Positions 1 through 7,759 are shown, counted from the first letter of the stretch. The stretch is 10,843 nt of DNA from Hyphomicrobiaceae bacterium (GCA_013214245.1 JABSQE010000086.1:1-10843); one strand, 5' to 3'. Notes: a model not told the origin generated them from the letters alone. Made by a program: numbers and translations.

Positions 1-1
1 A

Positions 2-1015
2 GCAGATACTGGAAGTTTGGCTCCCAGAGCTGTATCAACAGTAGTTGAAAAGCTTGCACCACGTACTGATAGTTATGATTCGAGTAGTAAACCAGCTATT
101 CCGCTTCTTGCCGATTTCGGTGGTGTGCACGCAAGTCCGTCAGTTCGTATGATTGCTCGCGAGTTGAATGTTGATCTTAAAGCTATTAAAGCGACAGGGG
201 CAAAGGGCCGCGTTACCAAAGAAGATGTTAAACGCGCCTTATTACATAACGGGAGTAGCGCTTCCACCACAGGGGGCTTGAACAATCAGCCAATTCCGTT
301 TCAAGACTTTTCTAAGTTTGGTCCAATTGAAGAGAAACCAATGTCCAGGCTCAAGAAGTTATCTGGTCCACACTTACATCGAGCCTGGTTGAATGTCCCT
401 CATGTTACGCACTCTGATGATGCAGATATAACAGAGCTTGATGATTATCGTCGTTTTCTAGATGGGAAGGCAAAAGTTGAAGGCTATAGAGTAACCTTGC
501 TTGCATTTCTTCTCAAAGCTTCAGTTGCATGCCTGAAAGAGTTTCCAACATTTAATGCCTCACTTGGACCAAATGGTGATACACTAATATATAAAAAGTA
601 TTATAATATAGGTATTGCAGTTGATACACCCGAAGGCCTAGTAGTACCAGTGATCAAGGATGTAGATAGAAAAGGTATTATTGAACTTTCAAAGGAGATG
701 GCAGATATCTCATCACGAATGCGTGATGGAAAAATAATGCCAGCAGACATCCAGGGTGCGACTTTTTCCATTTCAAGTCTTGGTGGTATTGGTGGAACTC
801 ACTTTACACCAATAGTAAATGCTCCTGAAGTAGCTATCCTTGGTGTCGTGCGTACGGCTGTTAGACCAGTGTGGGACGGCGAAGCATTTAAACCACGCTC
901 AATTCTACCTCTTTGCATTTCTTACGATCATCGAGTGATTGATGGGGCACTCGCAGCGCGATTTACGAAGCGACTGTGTGATATTCTTGGAGATCTTCGC
1001 CAAATGCTACTTTAG
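2..1015 (+). CDS. aceF: Pyruvate dehydrogenase E2, dihydrolipoyl acetyltransferase (5'-truncated by window edge)
   Basis: This is the E2 core subunit of the cytosolic pyruvate dehydrogenase complex; it moves the acetyl group from lipoyl-lysine to CoA. The frame is open to the window edge, so the TTG at 17 is not a credible start and the N-terminal lipoyl domain(s) must lie upstream. Residue numbers count from that TTG. A flexible linker comes first. The peripheral subunit-binding domain is at about 38-75 (ASPSVRMIARELNVD...GAKGRVTKEDV) and binds E1/E3. The catalytic domain begins near 98 (FSKFGPIEE) and ends at 332. The active-site motif DHRVIDG is at 304-310, with His305 and Asp309 of the HxxxDG signature. 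SISSLGGIGGTHFTPI is at 251-266. The FSKFG...PHVTHSDDADITEL wording matches the E. coli/Neisseria type rather than the mitochondrial-like E2. lpdA follows on the same strand, as in aceE-aceF-lpdA clusters. The C-terminus looks complete. Confidence 0.96.
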   Translation, partial: ADTGSLAPRAVSTVVEKLAPRTDSYDSSSKPAIPLLADFGGVHASPSVRMIARELNVDLKAIKATGAKGRVTKEDVKRALLHNGSSASTTGGLNNQPIPFQDFSKFGPIEEKPMSRLKKLSGPHLHRAWLNVPHVTHSDDADITELDDYRRFLDGKAKVEGYRVTLLAFLLKASVACLKEFPTFNASLGPNGDTLIYKKYYNIGIAVDTPEGLVVPVIKDVDRKGIIELSKEMADISSRMRDGKIMPADIQGATFSISSLGGIGGTHFTPIVNAPEVAILGVVRTAVRPVWDGEAFKPRSILPLCISYDHRVIDGALAARFTKRLCDILGDLRQMLL

Positions 1016-1229
1016 TTCTCTTCGAGCGGGTGCACACTGCTATCAGTTTTTACATTAGAAACCGTTGCTACTATTAGTGTTTATCCGATCGCGAATTAAC
1101 GGGAGTTTGCTGCAAACGTGCCAGAGAAAACGACTAACTCTTGGGTATCCAAGTTCCTAAAGTTGGTAAAAAGAGCATGTAATGATAAACAGCCATCAGA
1201 TAAACAGGTTGCCAATGGCATAAAAAAAG

Positions 1230-1258
1230 AGAAGGAACCTCCTTCGGAGGTTTCTTCT
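1230..1258. terminator. 13-bp hairpin, terminator-like, between aceF and lpdA
   Basis: The arms 1230-1242 (AGAAGGAACCTCC) and 1246-1258 (GGAGGTTTCTTCT) pair over 13 bp with one G-U wobble around a 3-base loop (TTC). An A-tract (1222-1228) precedes it. On the minus strand the hairpin is therefore followed by a run of seven T. On the plus strand the 3' arm ends in a T-rich tract (TTTCTTCT) with no T run beyond it. The shape is that of an intrinsic terminator or attenuator. It lies 215 bases after the aceF stop, inside the open frame leading into lpdA. It could reduce read-through from aceF or be a relic; function is inferred from shape only. Confidence 0.5.
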
Positions 1259-1488
1259 AAATACCCATCTGGTATCCTGAAACAATTTAATGGCTATCAA
1301 CCTGAGTTGTTTAAGACAATAAAGTCTGAGAGTATTAAAGGCGAAACAAACAGCAATCAGTCGGCTTATAAGGCGACTTCTTTTGTATGCGAACCGGATA
1401 ATACTTCGAACGTTCTCTATTTTGCCGAGTGTCAGAAGTCGGTTTCCGATCTACTTCGGCGGCACAATTATAAACAATCTATGTACCT

Positions 1489-1492
1489 GGAG
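1489..1492 (+). promoter_or_regulatory. Ribosome binding site supporting the lpdA start at 1502
   Basis: GGAG ends nine bases before the ATG at 1502. This is good Shine-Dalgarno spacing, and it lies at the exact point where homology to lipoyl-bearing E3 proteins begins (MAVMEVTVPDIG). It supports 1502 rather than the upstream GTG at 1118 as the functional start, though the GTG also has a weaker purine tract. Confidence 0.6.
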
Positions 1493-1501
1493 ACTGCAAG
1501 C

Positions 1502-3271
1502 ATGGCAGTGATGGAAGTTACAGTGCCGGATATTGGCGATTTTGAAAATGTTCCGGTTGTTGAAATTCATGTCGGACCTGGCAGCCAGGTAGCACCGGAA
1601 GATTCTTTGATTACGCTGGAGAGTGATAAAGCCACAGTGGATGTGCCTTCTCCAGCTTCAGGTACCGTAGCCGAGCTTAAAATAAAGCTTGGTGATAGAG
1701 TATCTAAAGGTAGTCTTATCTTAGTTCTTGAAGTTGAAGATGTAGCTTCTGAAGAGGTGCTATCACGATCTATGTCTCATCATGCAACAGAAGGAATGCC
1801 GAAAGTTAACTCAGTACCTGAAATAACTACAGCTAGCCGTGGAAAAGATATCTCGTGTGAAGTCTTAGTCATTGGTGCCGGCCCAGGAGGTTATTCAGCG
1901 GCCTTTAAAGCAGCTGATCTCGGAATGAAAACTGTTCTTGTTGAACGTTGGAATGTTCTTGGTGGAGTTTGTCTTAATGTGGGATGCATACCATCAAAAG
2001 CGCTCTTGCACATTACTTCTGTAATGGACGAGGTTAAAACCATGTCAAGTCATGGTATCACGTACTCTGCACCCCAAGTAGATCTTTCTGCTTTGCGCCA
2101 GCGTAAAGATGAAGTCGTAAAAAAATTAACTGCTGGCTTAGATGCAATGGCCATAATGCGCAAAGTCGAAGTGGTTACCGGCACAGGCACTTTCCTTGAT
2201 TCCAATCATGTGGTTGTAGAATTATCAGATGGTTCAGATCGAAAAATTATTCGTTTTGAGAAGGCTATTATTGCTGTAGGATCTGAACCGGTCAAACTCC
2301 CATTTTTGCCATCAGATCCTCGAATTGTTGACTCTACTGGTGCTTTAGAGCTGCGGCAGGTCCCTAAGCGTATGCTAGTGATTGGGGGTGGAATTATAGG
2401 CATGGAGATGGCTAGTGTTTATTCTACACTTGGTGCTCGTATCGACGTTGTTGAGATGCTTGACGGACTAATGATAGGAGCAGATAGAGATCTTATAAAA
2501 GTGTGGGAAAAAGTCAACATACACCGTTTTGAAAAAATCATGTTGAAAACTAAGATCACCAGCGTAGAGACCAAAGCAGACGGTATTTATGTTTCTTTCG
2601 AAGGCAAGAATGCGCCAGCCATTCCTGAGGTGTATGATCTGGTTTTAGTAGCTGTTGGTCGTACTCCGAATGCTGGTTTAATTGACCTTGATAAAGCTGG
2701 TATTAATCTAAGTGAGCAAGGTTTTATTAATGTTGACAAACAAATGCGTACTAAGACACCACATATTTTTGCAATTGGTGATATCGTTGGTCAACCAATG
2801 CTTGCTCATAAGGCAGTACATGAAGGACATGTAGCCGCTGAGGCGGCTAGTGGGAAGAAAAGTGTTTTTGATGCTCGCCAGATCCCATCCGTTGCCTATA
2901 CAGATCCTGAAATTGCTTGGACTGGCCTTACTGAGACAGATGCCAAAATAAAAGGCATTGGCTATGAAAAGGCAGTATTCCCCTGGGTAGCCTCCGGTCG
3001 TGCCATAGCTAACGGACGTGATGAAGGTTTTACTAAGCTGTTATTTGATAAGGAAACACGACGTTGTGTTGGCGGCGGTATTGTTGGTACCAATGCCGGT
3101 GATCTTATTGGTGAGATTTGCCTTGCCATTGAGATGGGTGCTGATGCTGTTGATATCGGTAAAACTATACACCCTCACCCAACTCTTTGCGAATCTATAG
3201 GTATGGCAGCGGAGGTTTTTGAGGGCAGTTGCACGGATTTACCACCTCAGCGTAAACGTGCTAACAGCTAA
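1502..3271 (+). CDS. lpdA: Dihydrolipoamide dehydrogenase (E3) with N-terminal lipoyl domain
   Basis: This cytosolic FAD enzyme reoxidises dihydrolipoamide on E2 with NAD+, closing the pyruvate dehydrogenase cycle. I start it at ATG 1502 (589 aa) because the lipoyl domain begins there, a GGAG lies nine bases upstream, and this length suits lipoyl-bearing E3s of Neisseria/Ralstonia type. The in-frame GTG at 1118 would give 717 aa. In 589-aa numbering, the lipoyl domain covers about 1-78 with Lys43 in ESDKATVDVP. A short linker follows. FAD-binding GAGPGG is at 125-130. The redox disulfide CLNVGC is Cys157/Cys162. NAD-binding IGGGIIG is at 294-300. The second FAD motif (AIGD) is at 424-427. The C-terminal dimer domain carries the catalytic pair His559/Glu564 in HPHPTLCE. 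All catalytic residues are present. ADRDLIKVWEKVN...FEKIMLKTK is typical of the beta/gammaproteobacterial E3. It lies downstream of aceF on the same strand. Confidence 0.96.
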   Translation: MAVMEVTVPDIGDFENVPVVEIHVGPGSQVAPEDSLITLESDKATVDVPSPASGTVAELKIKLGDRVSKGSLILVLEVEDVASEEVLSRSMSHHATEGMPKVNSVPEITTASRGKDISCEVLVIGAGPGGYSAAFKAADLGMKTVLVERWNVLGGVCLNVGCIPSKALLHITSVMDEVKTMSSHGITYSAPQVDLSALRQRKDEVVKKLTAGLDAMAIMRKVEVVTGTGTFLDSNHVVVELSDGSDRKIIRFEKAIIAVGSEPVKLPFLPSDPRIVDSTGALELRQVPKRMLVIGGGIIGMEMASVYSTLGARIDVVEMLDGLMIGADRDLIKVWEKVNIHRFEKIMLKTKITSVETKADGIYVSFEGKNAPAIPEVYDLVLVAVGRTPNAGLIDLDKAGINLSEQGFINVDKQMRTKTPHIFAIGDIVGQPMLAHKAVHEGHVAAEAASGKKSVFDARQIPSVAYTDPEIAWTGLTETDAKIKGIGYEKAVFPWVASGRAIANGRDEGFTKLLFDKETRRCVGGGIVGTNAGDLIGEICLAIEMGADAVDIGKTIHPHPTLCESIGMAAEVFEGSCTDLPPQRKRANS

Positions 3272-3318
3272 TTGGTAAGTCTAATTAATGCAATGCTGGA
3301 TTTAGCATCTTGAAAAAT

Positions 3319-3342
3319 AGAACGGTGGGTATTCACCGTTCT
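3319..3342. terminator. Perfect 9-bp hairpin downstream of lpdA
   Basis: AGAACGGTG and CACCGTTCT pair perfectly over nine base pairs around the loop GGTATT, starting 47 bases after the lpdA stop. On the plus strand the 3' arm ends TTCT and is followed by CGTAG, so the U-tract is poor. On the minus strand the hairpin is followed by ATTTTT, a better intrinsic terminator. Position suggests it ends the aceF-lpdA transcript; its orientation fits minus-strand transcripts at least as well, so it may be bidirectional. Confidence 0.5.
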
Positions 3343-3857
3343 CGTAGACGTTAATAATATTAAAATAGTAATTTTAGAGTTGTTGTCGGTCCAGTTGATA
3401 ATTGCAGTCAACGTGTATTTTATATTTTAAATTTTACATAAAGATTGTAAATATTATTGCAACACTTAACTAAACTCTTCGTCAAATAGCCTTAGGTACA
3501 ACTTAGCCTTAATAGAGTTAGCTAGTTATCATGTAGCTTTACGCTACTAGTCGTGCCCCGAATTATAGTATTCGGATAATTTCAAGAGCGTTATGCAAGC
3601 GTTTAAACAGATAGCATGCAACCACCAAGTTTTGAGTATTACAATTGTTCATTCTGTAAATGGCTGTTTTGACCGTATTAAGCATATATCTTGAAAATAT
3701 CTATGGATAGTGCAGTGAAGTAATAGAGATCTGCGTCCCAGGACTACGTACAGCAAGACATGTATCTATGAAGATGACACGTATCAATTAAAGTATACTG
3801 ACAAAACTTTAGAGCTGAAACTACCCTGAGCTATTTGTCTTAGCTGGATTGATATAA

Positions 3858-3934
3858 TGGTGTGTCCGGTAGAATTCGAACCACCTATATTAAGACACGA
3901 AATGTAACTATCTATCCAGCTGAGCTTTAGGTGC
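3858..3934 (-). pseudogene. Decayed tRNA-Arg gene
   Basis: Read on the minus strand, these 77 bases align without gaps to the bacterial tRNA-Arg layout (GCAxCCG, TA, GCTC, AGCTGGATA ... GG, TTCGAAT ... ACCA). The D-loop AGCTGGATA, T-loop TTCGAAT and encoded ACCA end are intact, and the loop TTTCGTG puts TCG (Arg) at positions 34-36. The stems have broken down. The acceptor arms GCACCTA and CGGACAC form only three of seven pairs, counting one wobble. The D-stem forms two of four. The anticodon stem (TTACA/TCTTA) forms three of five. The T-stem (GGTGG/TCTAC) forms three of five, one a wobble. Position 37 is T rather than the usual purine. A working tRNA would not show this, so I call it a pseudogene. 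The original anticodon cannot be trusted. I inferred the alignment from memory of the E. coli tRNA-Arg(ACG) sequence. Confidence 0.72.
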
Positions 3935-4088
3935 TTGTCTTTAAAGTATTAACTTCTTTTTTGAAAAGAGCTTGCTACTTAATCTGTTATCAAGACCTAA
4001 ATTGGGGTAACGTGTTGTTAGGATATCATGATCAAATATAAGTTAAGTAAATAATAAGTACCGTATTATTGTTAATTAACTTATACAG

Positions 4089-4116
4089 TTGAGATTATAA
4101 CTAAGTCTAATGTAAT
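4089..4116 (+). promoter_or_regulatory. Possible sigma-70 promoter for polA
   Basis: TTGAGA (4089-4094) and TGTAAT (4111-4116) each match five of six bases of the -35 and -10 consensus, with a 16-base spacer. Transcription would start near 4123, about 67 bases before the polA ATG. In DNA this A+T-rich such matches arise often by chance, so this is a candidate only. Confidence 0.35.
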
Positions 4117-4189
4117 TTCATACATGAGGCGGATAAGTTTATTTTGTGGGTTATGTTAGCTCAGGCCATTAACTTGGGACGAATTTGCA

Positions 4190-7144
4190 ATGCGTATAAC
4201 CAAAGACAGTCATATATATTTGGTTGATGCTTCAGCATATATTTACCGTGCTTATTTCGCTATGTTTAAAGCAGCTCAGTCACGTGGAGCTAATTTTACA
4301 CGATCTGATGGTACTCCAATCGGAGCTGTAATGACATTTTGTCGTATATTATTCAAAATATTGAAAGAAGGCTTGGATCACGAAGATGGCAAAGATGATC
4401 CTACACATGTCGCTATAATATTTGATCATGAGGGGAAATCCTTTCGATCTCAAATCTACCCTGAATATAAGGCTAATCGTTCTGCTCCGCCGAGTGATCT
4501 TCTACTACAATTTCCTCTAATGCGTGCAGCAGTAAGAGCTTTTGGTTTTACACCTATCGAACAGGAAGGGTATGAGGCCGACGATTTGATTGCAACCTAC
4601 ATTTATAAGGCACGGGAGATAGGAGCTAGAGCTACTATTATATCTGGTGATAAAGATCTTATGCAACTAATTGATCAAAATGTTCGAATGTTCGATCCGT
4701 TACCGGGCTATGAACGTAAGATCGATACTGCAGATGTAAAGAAAAAATTTGGCGTGGAGCCTAGTAAGGTCGTCGATGTTCAGGCTTTAGCAGGTGACGC
4801 CACAGATAACGTGCCAGGAGTACCAGGTATAGGCATCAAAATAGCCGCACAGCTTATTTTGGAGTTTGGAAGCCTGGAAGCTTTACTGCAGAATAGCGAA
4901 CATGTGAAGCAAAAAAAACGACGAGAAAATCTCATTGAGTTTTCTGATCAGGCACGGTTATCTTATCGTCTGGCTCGCCTTGATACACTAGTCCCACTTA
5001 CAATAGATTTACAGGATCTTGATCCTCCTGATATCACACCGGAAAAGCTAATAGCTTTTTCTAAGGCCATGGAATTCAGATCGTTTTCTAATCATGTGGC
5101 TAATGTTTATGGTATAAATGCAGATATAATAGATGTCGATACCGAATATGCTATTCCTACTACAGATAACGATGGGCAGCAGTATCAAGAAACAATTTCA
5201 AATAGTAAAAGACCTGGGTGTGTTCTTGCACACAATATCAAATACGCAACTGAAACTGCCATCAGCTATTGCTTGTATGAAACTGTAACAACAGAAGATT
5301 CTCTCAAAAATTGGATCGATGAGGCTAAAGACATAGGCTATGTGGCCTTTGATATTGAGACTTCATGCCTAGAGGCAATGCAAGCAGAACTTATAGGTTT
5401 TTCACTTGCAATAAAGCCTGGCAGAGCTTGTTATGTTCCTGTAAACCATCGTAGAGCTGATGAAGGACTAATACACGATAAACCTAAAGATATTGATCAG
5501 ATAGATCTCAAAGCAGCACTGAATTTACTAAAACCATTACTTGAGGATATAGCGTTCTTGAAAATAGGACAAAATCTTAAGTATGACATGGTAGTACTAA
5601 AACGTTACAATATTATCCTAAATGGGTTCGATGATACCATGCTGATGTCCTACGCTCTTGATGGAGGTCTTGGGCGACACAGCATAGATGAACTAGCAAA
5701 ACGTCATCTAAAACACACTTGTATAAGTTTTAAGCAAGTAATCTCATATGCACCAGGAAAAAAAACAGCGGATAAGTCTTTTGCATGTGTTCCTATTGAT
5801 AAGGCCACTCAATACGCAGCAGAAGATGCTGACGTTTCACTACGCCTTTGGCTTATATTTAAGGCTCGCCTTGTAACTGAGCATATGACTTCAGTTTATG
5901 AAACTCTTGAGCGTCCCTTAGTTTCAGTGATTGCCAATATGGAGCAAACCGGTATTTCAGTTAATGTTAAAATATTAATGCAGTTATCAGATACATTTTC
6001 AGAGCGAGCTTATGCACTTGAGCAAGACGTCTATAGCCTCACAGAAGAACGGTTTAATCTTGGTTCGCCAAAGCAACTTGGCGCTATACTGTTTGATAAA
6101 CTAAAGCTGCCAGGGGGCAAAAAAACTAAAAGTGGGCAATGGGAAACAAAAGCAACATTGCTCGAGGATCTTGTAAGCAATGTAGATCTTCCGGAGAATG
6201 CGCGTAAATTGGTTCAAACAATGCTTGAATGGAGACAGATAAATAAATTACGTTCTACATACACGGATGCTTTGCCAATTCATATAAATCCATTCACAAA
6301 CCGTATACATACCTCTTATAATTTAGCTGCAACAACTACAGGCCGGCTAGCATCAACTGATCCAAATCTACAAAATATACCGATCCGAACTAAGGAAGGC
6401 CGAGAAATTCGTACAGCTTTTGTTGCTTTGAAAGGGAATAAACTAGTTTCAGCTGATTACTCACAAATTGAATTAAGGGTACTAGCTCATGTAGCTAATA
6501 TTTCTCAATTACGTGACTCTTTTTATCAAGGTCTAGATATTCATGCTATGACGGCAAGTGAAATGTTTGGTGTTCCCGTCTTCGGAATGCCGTCTGATAT
6601 ACGCCGTCGGGCTAAAGCAATTAATTTTGGCATTATCTATGGCATCTCAGCTTTTGGCCTTGCCAATCAATTAAGTATTTCTCGCGAAGAAGCAGCAGCC
6701 TATATAAAAACTTACTTTGAACGCTTTCCGGGAATAAAAAGTTACATGGAAAAAACAAGAAAGTTAGCCAAGGAAAAAGGGTATGTCGAGACGATTTTTG
6801 GACGAAAAATTCATTATTCAGAAATTAATACAAGTAATTCATCGAACCGTGGATTTTATGAACGTGCAGCTATAAATGCGCCAATCCAAGGTTCTGCCGC
6901 TGACATTATCCGGAGAGCAATGATTCGGATGCCACAGGCGTTAGAAAATGCCGGCATTCAATCGGGTCGCATGTTGCTACAAGTCCATGATGAGCTAGTA
7001 TTTGAAGTAGCTAGCTCGGAGATTTCTGAGCTCGTTAGAGTTGTTACTACTGTTATGGAAAAGGCTTCAGAACCTACAATTAATCTTTCTGTACCATTAA
7101 AAGTGGAGGTTAACACGGCTGATAATTGGGAGGCAGCGCACTGA
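4190..7144 (+). CDS. polA: DNA polymerase I, full length with 5'-nuclease, proofreading and polymerase domains
   Basis: PolA removes RNA primers from Okazaki fragments and fills repair gaps. The 984-aa product is of usual length for alphaproteobacterial PolA. The 5'-3' nuclease is at about 7-310, with EADDLIA (129-135), GDKDLMQL (153-160) and the helix-3-turn-helix GVPGIGIKIAAQL (210-222). The 3'-5' exonuclease is at about 380-565. Its metal ligands are present: Asp388/Glu390 in FDIET, Asp466 in NLKYD, Tyr542/Asp546 in YAAED, so proofreading looks active. The polymerase domain shows motif A SADYSQIELR (Asp756), motif B RRRAKAINFGIIYG (Lys809, Tyr817) and motif C VHDE (Asp934). The DDTMLMSYALDGG and PTHVAIIFD...KANR wording points to alphaproteobacteria. 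ATG 4190 matches the usual N-terminus (IYLVDASAYIYRAY); upstream GGGA (4177-4180) is a weak ribosome site. It stands alone, flanked by gene-poor DNA, and converges with the small ORF at 7520. Confidence 0.98.
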   Translation: MRITKDSHIYLVDASAYIYRAYFAMFKAAQSRGANFTRSDGTPIGAVMTFCRILFKILKEGLDHEDGKDDPTHVAIIFDHEGKSFRSQIYPEYKANRSAPPSDLLLQFPLMRAAVRAFGFTPIEQEGYEADDLIATYIYKAREIGARATIISGDKDLMQLIDQNVRMFDPLPGYERKIDTADVKKKFGVEPSKVVDVQALAGDATDNVPGVPGIGIKIAAQLILEFGSLEALLQNSEHVKQKKRRENLIEFSDQARLSYRLARLDTLVPLTIDLQDLDPPDITPEKLIAFSKAMEFRSFSNHVANVYGINADIIDVDTEYAIPTTDNDGQQYQETISNSKRPGCVLAHNIKYATETAISYCLYETVTTEDSLKNWIDEAKDIGYVAFDIETSCLEAMQAELIGFSLAIKPGRACYVPVNHRRADEGLIHDKPKDIDQIDLKAALNLLKPLLEDIAFLKIGQNLKYDMVVLKRYNIILNGFDDTMLMSYALDGGLGRHSIDELAKRHLKHTCISFKQVISYAPGKKTADKSFACVPIDKATQYAAEDADVSLRLWLIFKARLVTEHMTSVYETLERPLVSVIANMEQTGISVNVKILMQLSDTFSERAYALEQDVYSLTEERFNLGSPKQLGAILFDKLKLPGGKKTKSGQWETKATLLEDLVSNVDLPENARKLVQTMLEWRQINKLRSTYTDALPIHINPFTNRIHTSYNLAATTTGRLASTDPNLQNIPIRTKEGREIRTAFVALKGNKLVSADYSQIELRVLAHVANISQLRDSFYQGLDIHAMTASEMFGVPVFGMPSDIRRRAKAINFGIIYGISAFGLANQLSISREEAAAYIKTYFERFPGIKSYMEKTRKLAKEKGYVETIFGRKIHYSEINTSNSSNRGFYERAAINAPIQGSAADIIRRAMIRMPQALENAGIQSGRMLLQVHDELVFEVASSEISELVRVVTTVMEKASEPTINLSVPLKVEVNTADNWEAAH

Positions 7145-7519
7145 ATTGCTTCCTAAAATAGTCAGAGTTCTAAGTATGACCATTAGAGCTGTGCGCTTCA
7201 TAATTAAGAGTGGAGCACATTAGAAATAACTAATTACTTATGGATAGCGGTCAATTCTTAACTGCGTTCATTCATAAATGTATGCCAAACTTGATCGTTA
7301 TGATTTAGGAACCACCTCTCAACTTTTGCATTTTCTATTTTTTATAAACTTTAAAAAAAAATTAACATATAACAATTAGTTAACGGACTCAAGTTGCTAT
7401 TGACGATTTTTTAGTTAGCCTATTCCCTAATCGCTTTAGCAAACTTGAGAATCCGGTAAAGTTAGTGCCAGTGTATAGTCATAAGATATTACAGATAGTC
7501 TGTGTACACCTAGCTGTCA
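7145..7519. other. Gap of 375 bases between two convergent genes
   Basis: No coding potential or RNA gene was recognised. A T-rich then A-rich block at about 7336-7363 can fold back imperfectly with A-T pairs only. I see no G+C-stemmed terminator after polA. As the space between two convergent genes it would be expected to hold termination signals. Confidence 0.5.
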
Positions 7520-7759
7520 TTAGTCTTTTGACTTTTTACCTTCCGGTATAATAACTGATACCAAATGACCATCCAAAGCTTGGAAAGCTGATAACTTGCC
7601 TGTATCAAATTCAGAATTATCTGTTCGAAATTCTTGTACTAAGCAAGAGTTTTGTTGAAGCCACAATTGCATCTTTTGGCATGCATGCTGATAGCCCATT
7701 TCGTACACTTCGCTAAAAGATAAATTGCGATCAGATAATTTTTCTGCCGTGTCAGACAT
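7520..7759 (-). CDS. Small hypothetical protein, 79 aa
   Basis: I do not recognise this protein. I start it at the ATG whose first base is 7759 because AGGGG (minus strand, 7769-7765) sits five bases before it, a good ribosome site. The frame extends to a TTG at 7804, giving 94 aa, but that start has no clear ribosome site. The 79-residue product is polar. Its first half could be helical (SFSEVYEMGYQHACQKMQLW), with two cysteines at 27 and 39, a more beta-prone segment near the end (HLVSVIIPE) and a lysine-rich tail (GKKSKD). No signal peptide or membrane segment is visible. It is convergent with polA and lies about 870 bases downstream of dnaE on the same strand, so it probably has its own promoter. 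Its open frame amid decayed DNA and its clean ribosome site support a real gene; chance ORF remains possible. Confidence 0.55.
   Translation of the reverse strand: MSDTAEKLSDRNLSFSEVYEMGYQHACQKMQLWLQQNSCLVQEFRTDNSEFDTGKLSAFQALDGHLVSVIIPEGKKSKD

Larger units (their letters stand above)
1118..1501 (+). other. Open in-frame stretch of 128 codons directly upstream of the canonical lpdA start
   Basis: The lpdA frame stays open upstream of its expected start to a GTG at 1118, which has a GGGAG (1101-1105) 12 bases before it. The predicted 128 residues are polar and Lys/Ser-rich. They begin with a possible amphipathic helix (WVSKFLKLVKRACND), have no cysteine cluster, membrane segment or domain I recognise, and run straight into the lipoyl domain. 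The stretch is less A+T-rich than the obvious non-coding gaps; by hand count 53 of 128 codons end in G or C. No stop in 128 codons of A+T-rich DNA argues that it is, or recently was, coding. It may be an N-terminal extension of LpdA, a small gene fused in frame, or an untranslated leader that is open by chance. A strong hairpin lies at 1230-1258. I do not assign a function. Confidence 0.5.
3272..4189. other. Gap of 918 bases without an intact gene, apparently decayed
   Basis: No frame here gives a convincing protein, and I recognise no protein fragment on either strand. It contains the hairpin at 3319-3342, two short inverted repeats (GTAGC/GCTAC at 3533-3547; CCGAAT/ATTCGG at 3558-3575), the decayed tRNA-Arg at 3858-3934 and a possible polA promoter at 4089-4116. 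The dead tRNA suggests the stretch is eroded gene-bearing DNA rather than a regulatory region. Confidence 0.6.

Noticed and set aside
1036..1051. ACTG-CTAT-CAGT followed by T's after aceF, resembling a terminator
   Set aside because: A stem of only four base pairs is too weak to call.
3018..3200. Open frame of 60 codons overlapping lpdA on the same strand
   Set aside because: It is a shifted frame inside the well-supported E3 C-terminal domain.
3533..3575. Two small inverted repeats (GTAGC/GCTAC and CCGAAT/ATTCGG)
   Set aside because: Stems of five and six pairs with no T-tract, no neighbouring gene and no repetition elsewhere; mentioned only as part of the gap.
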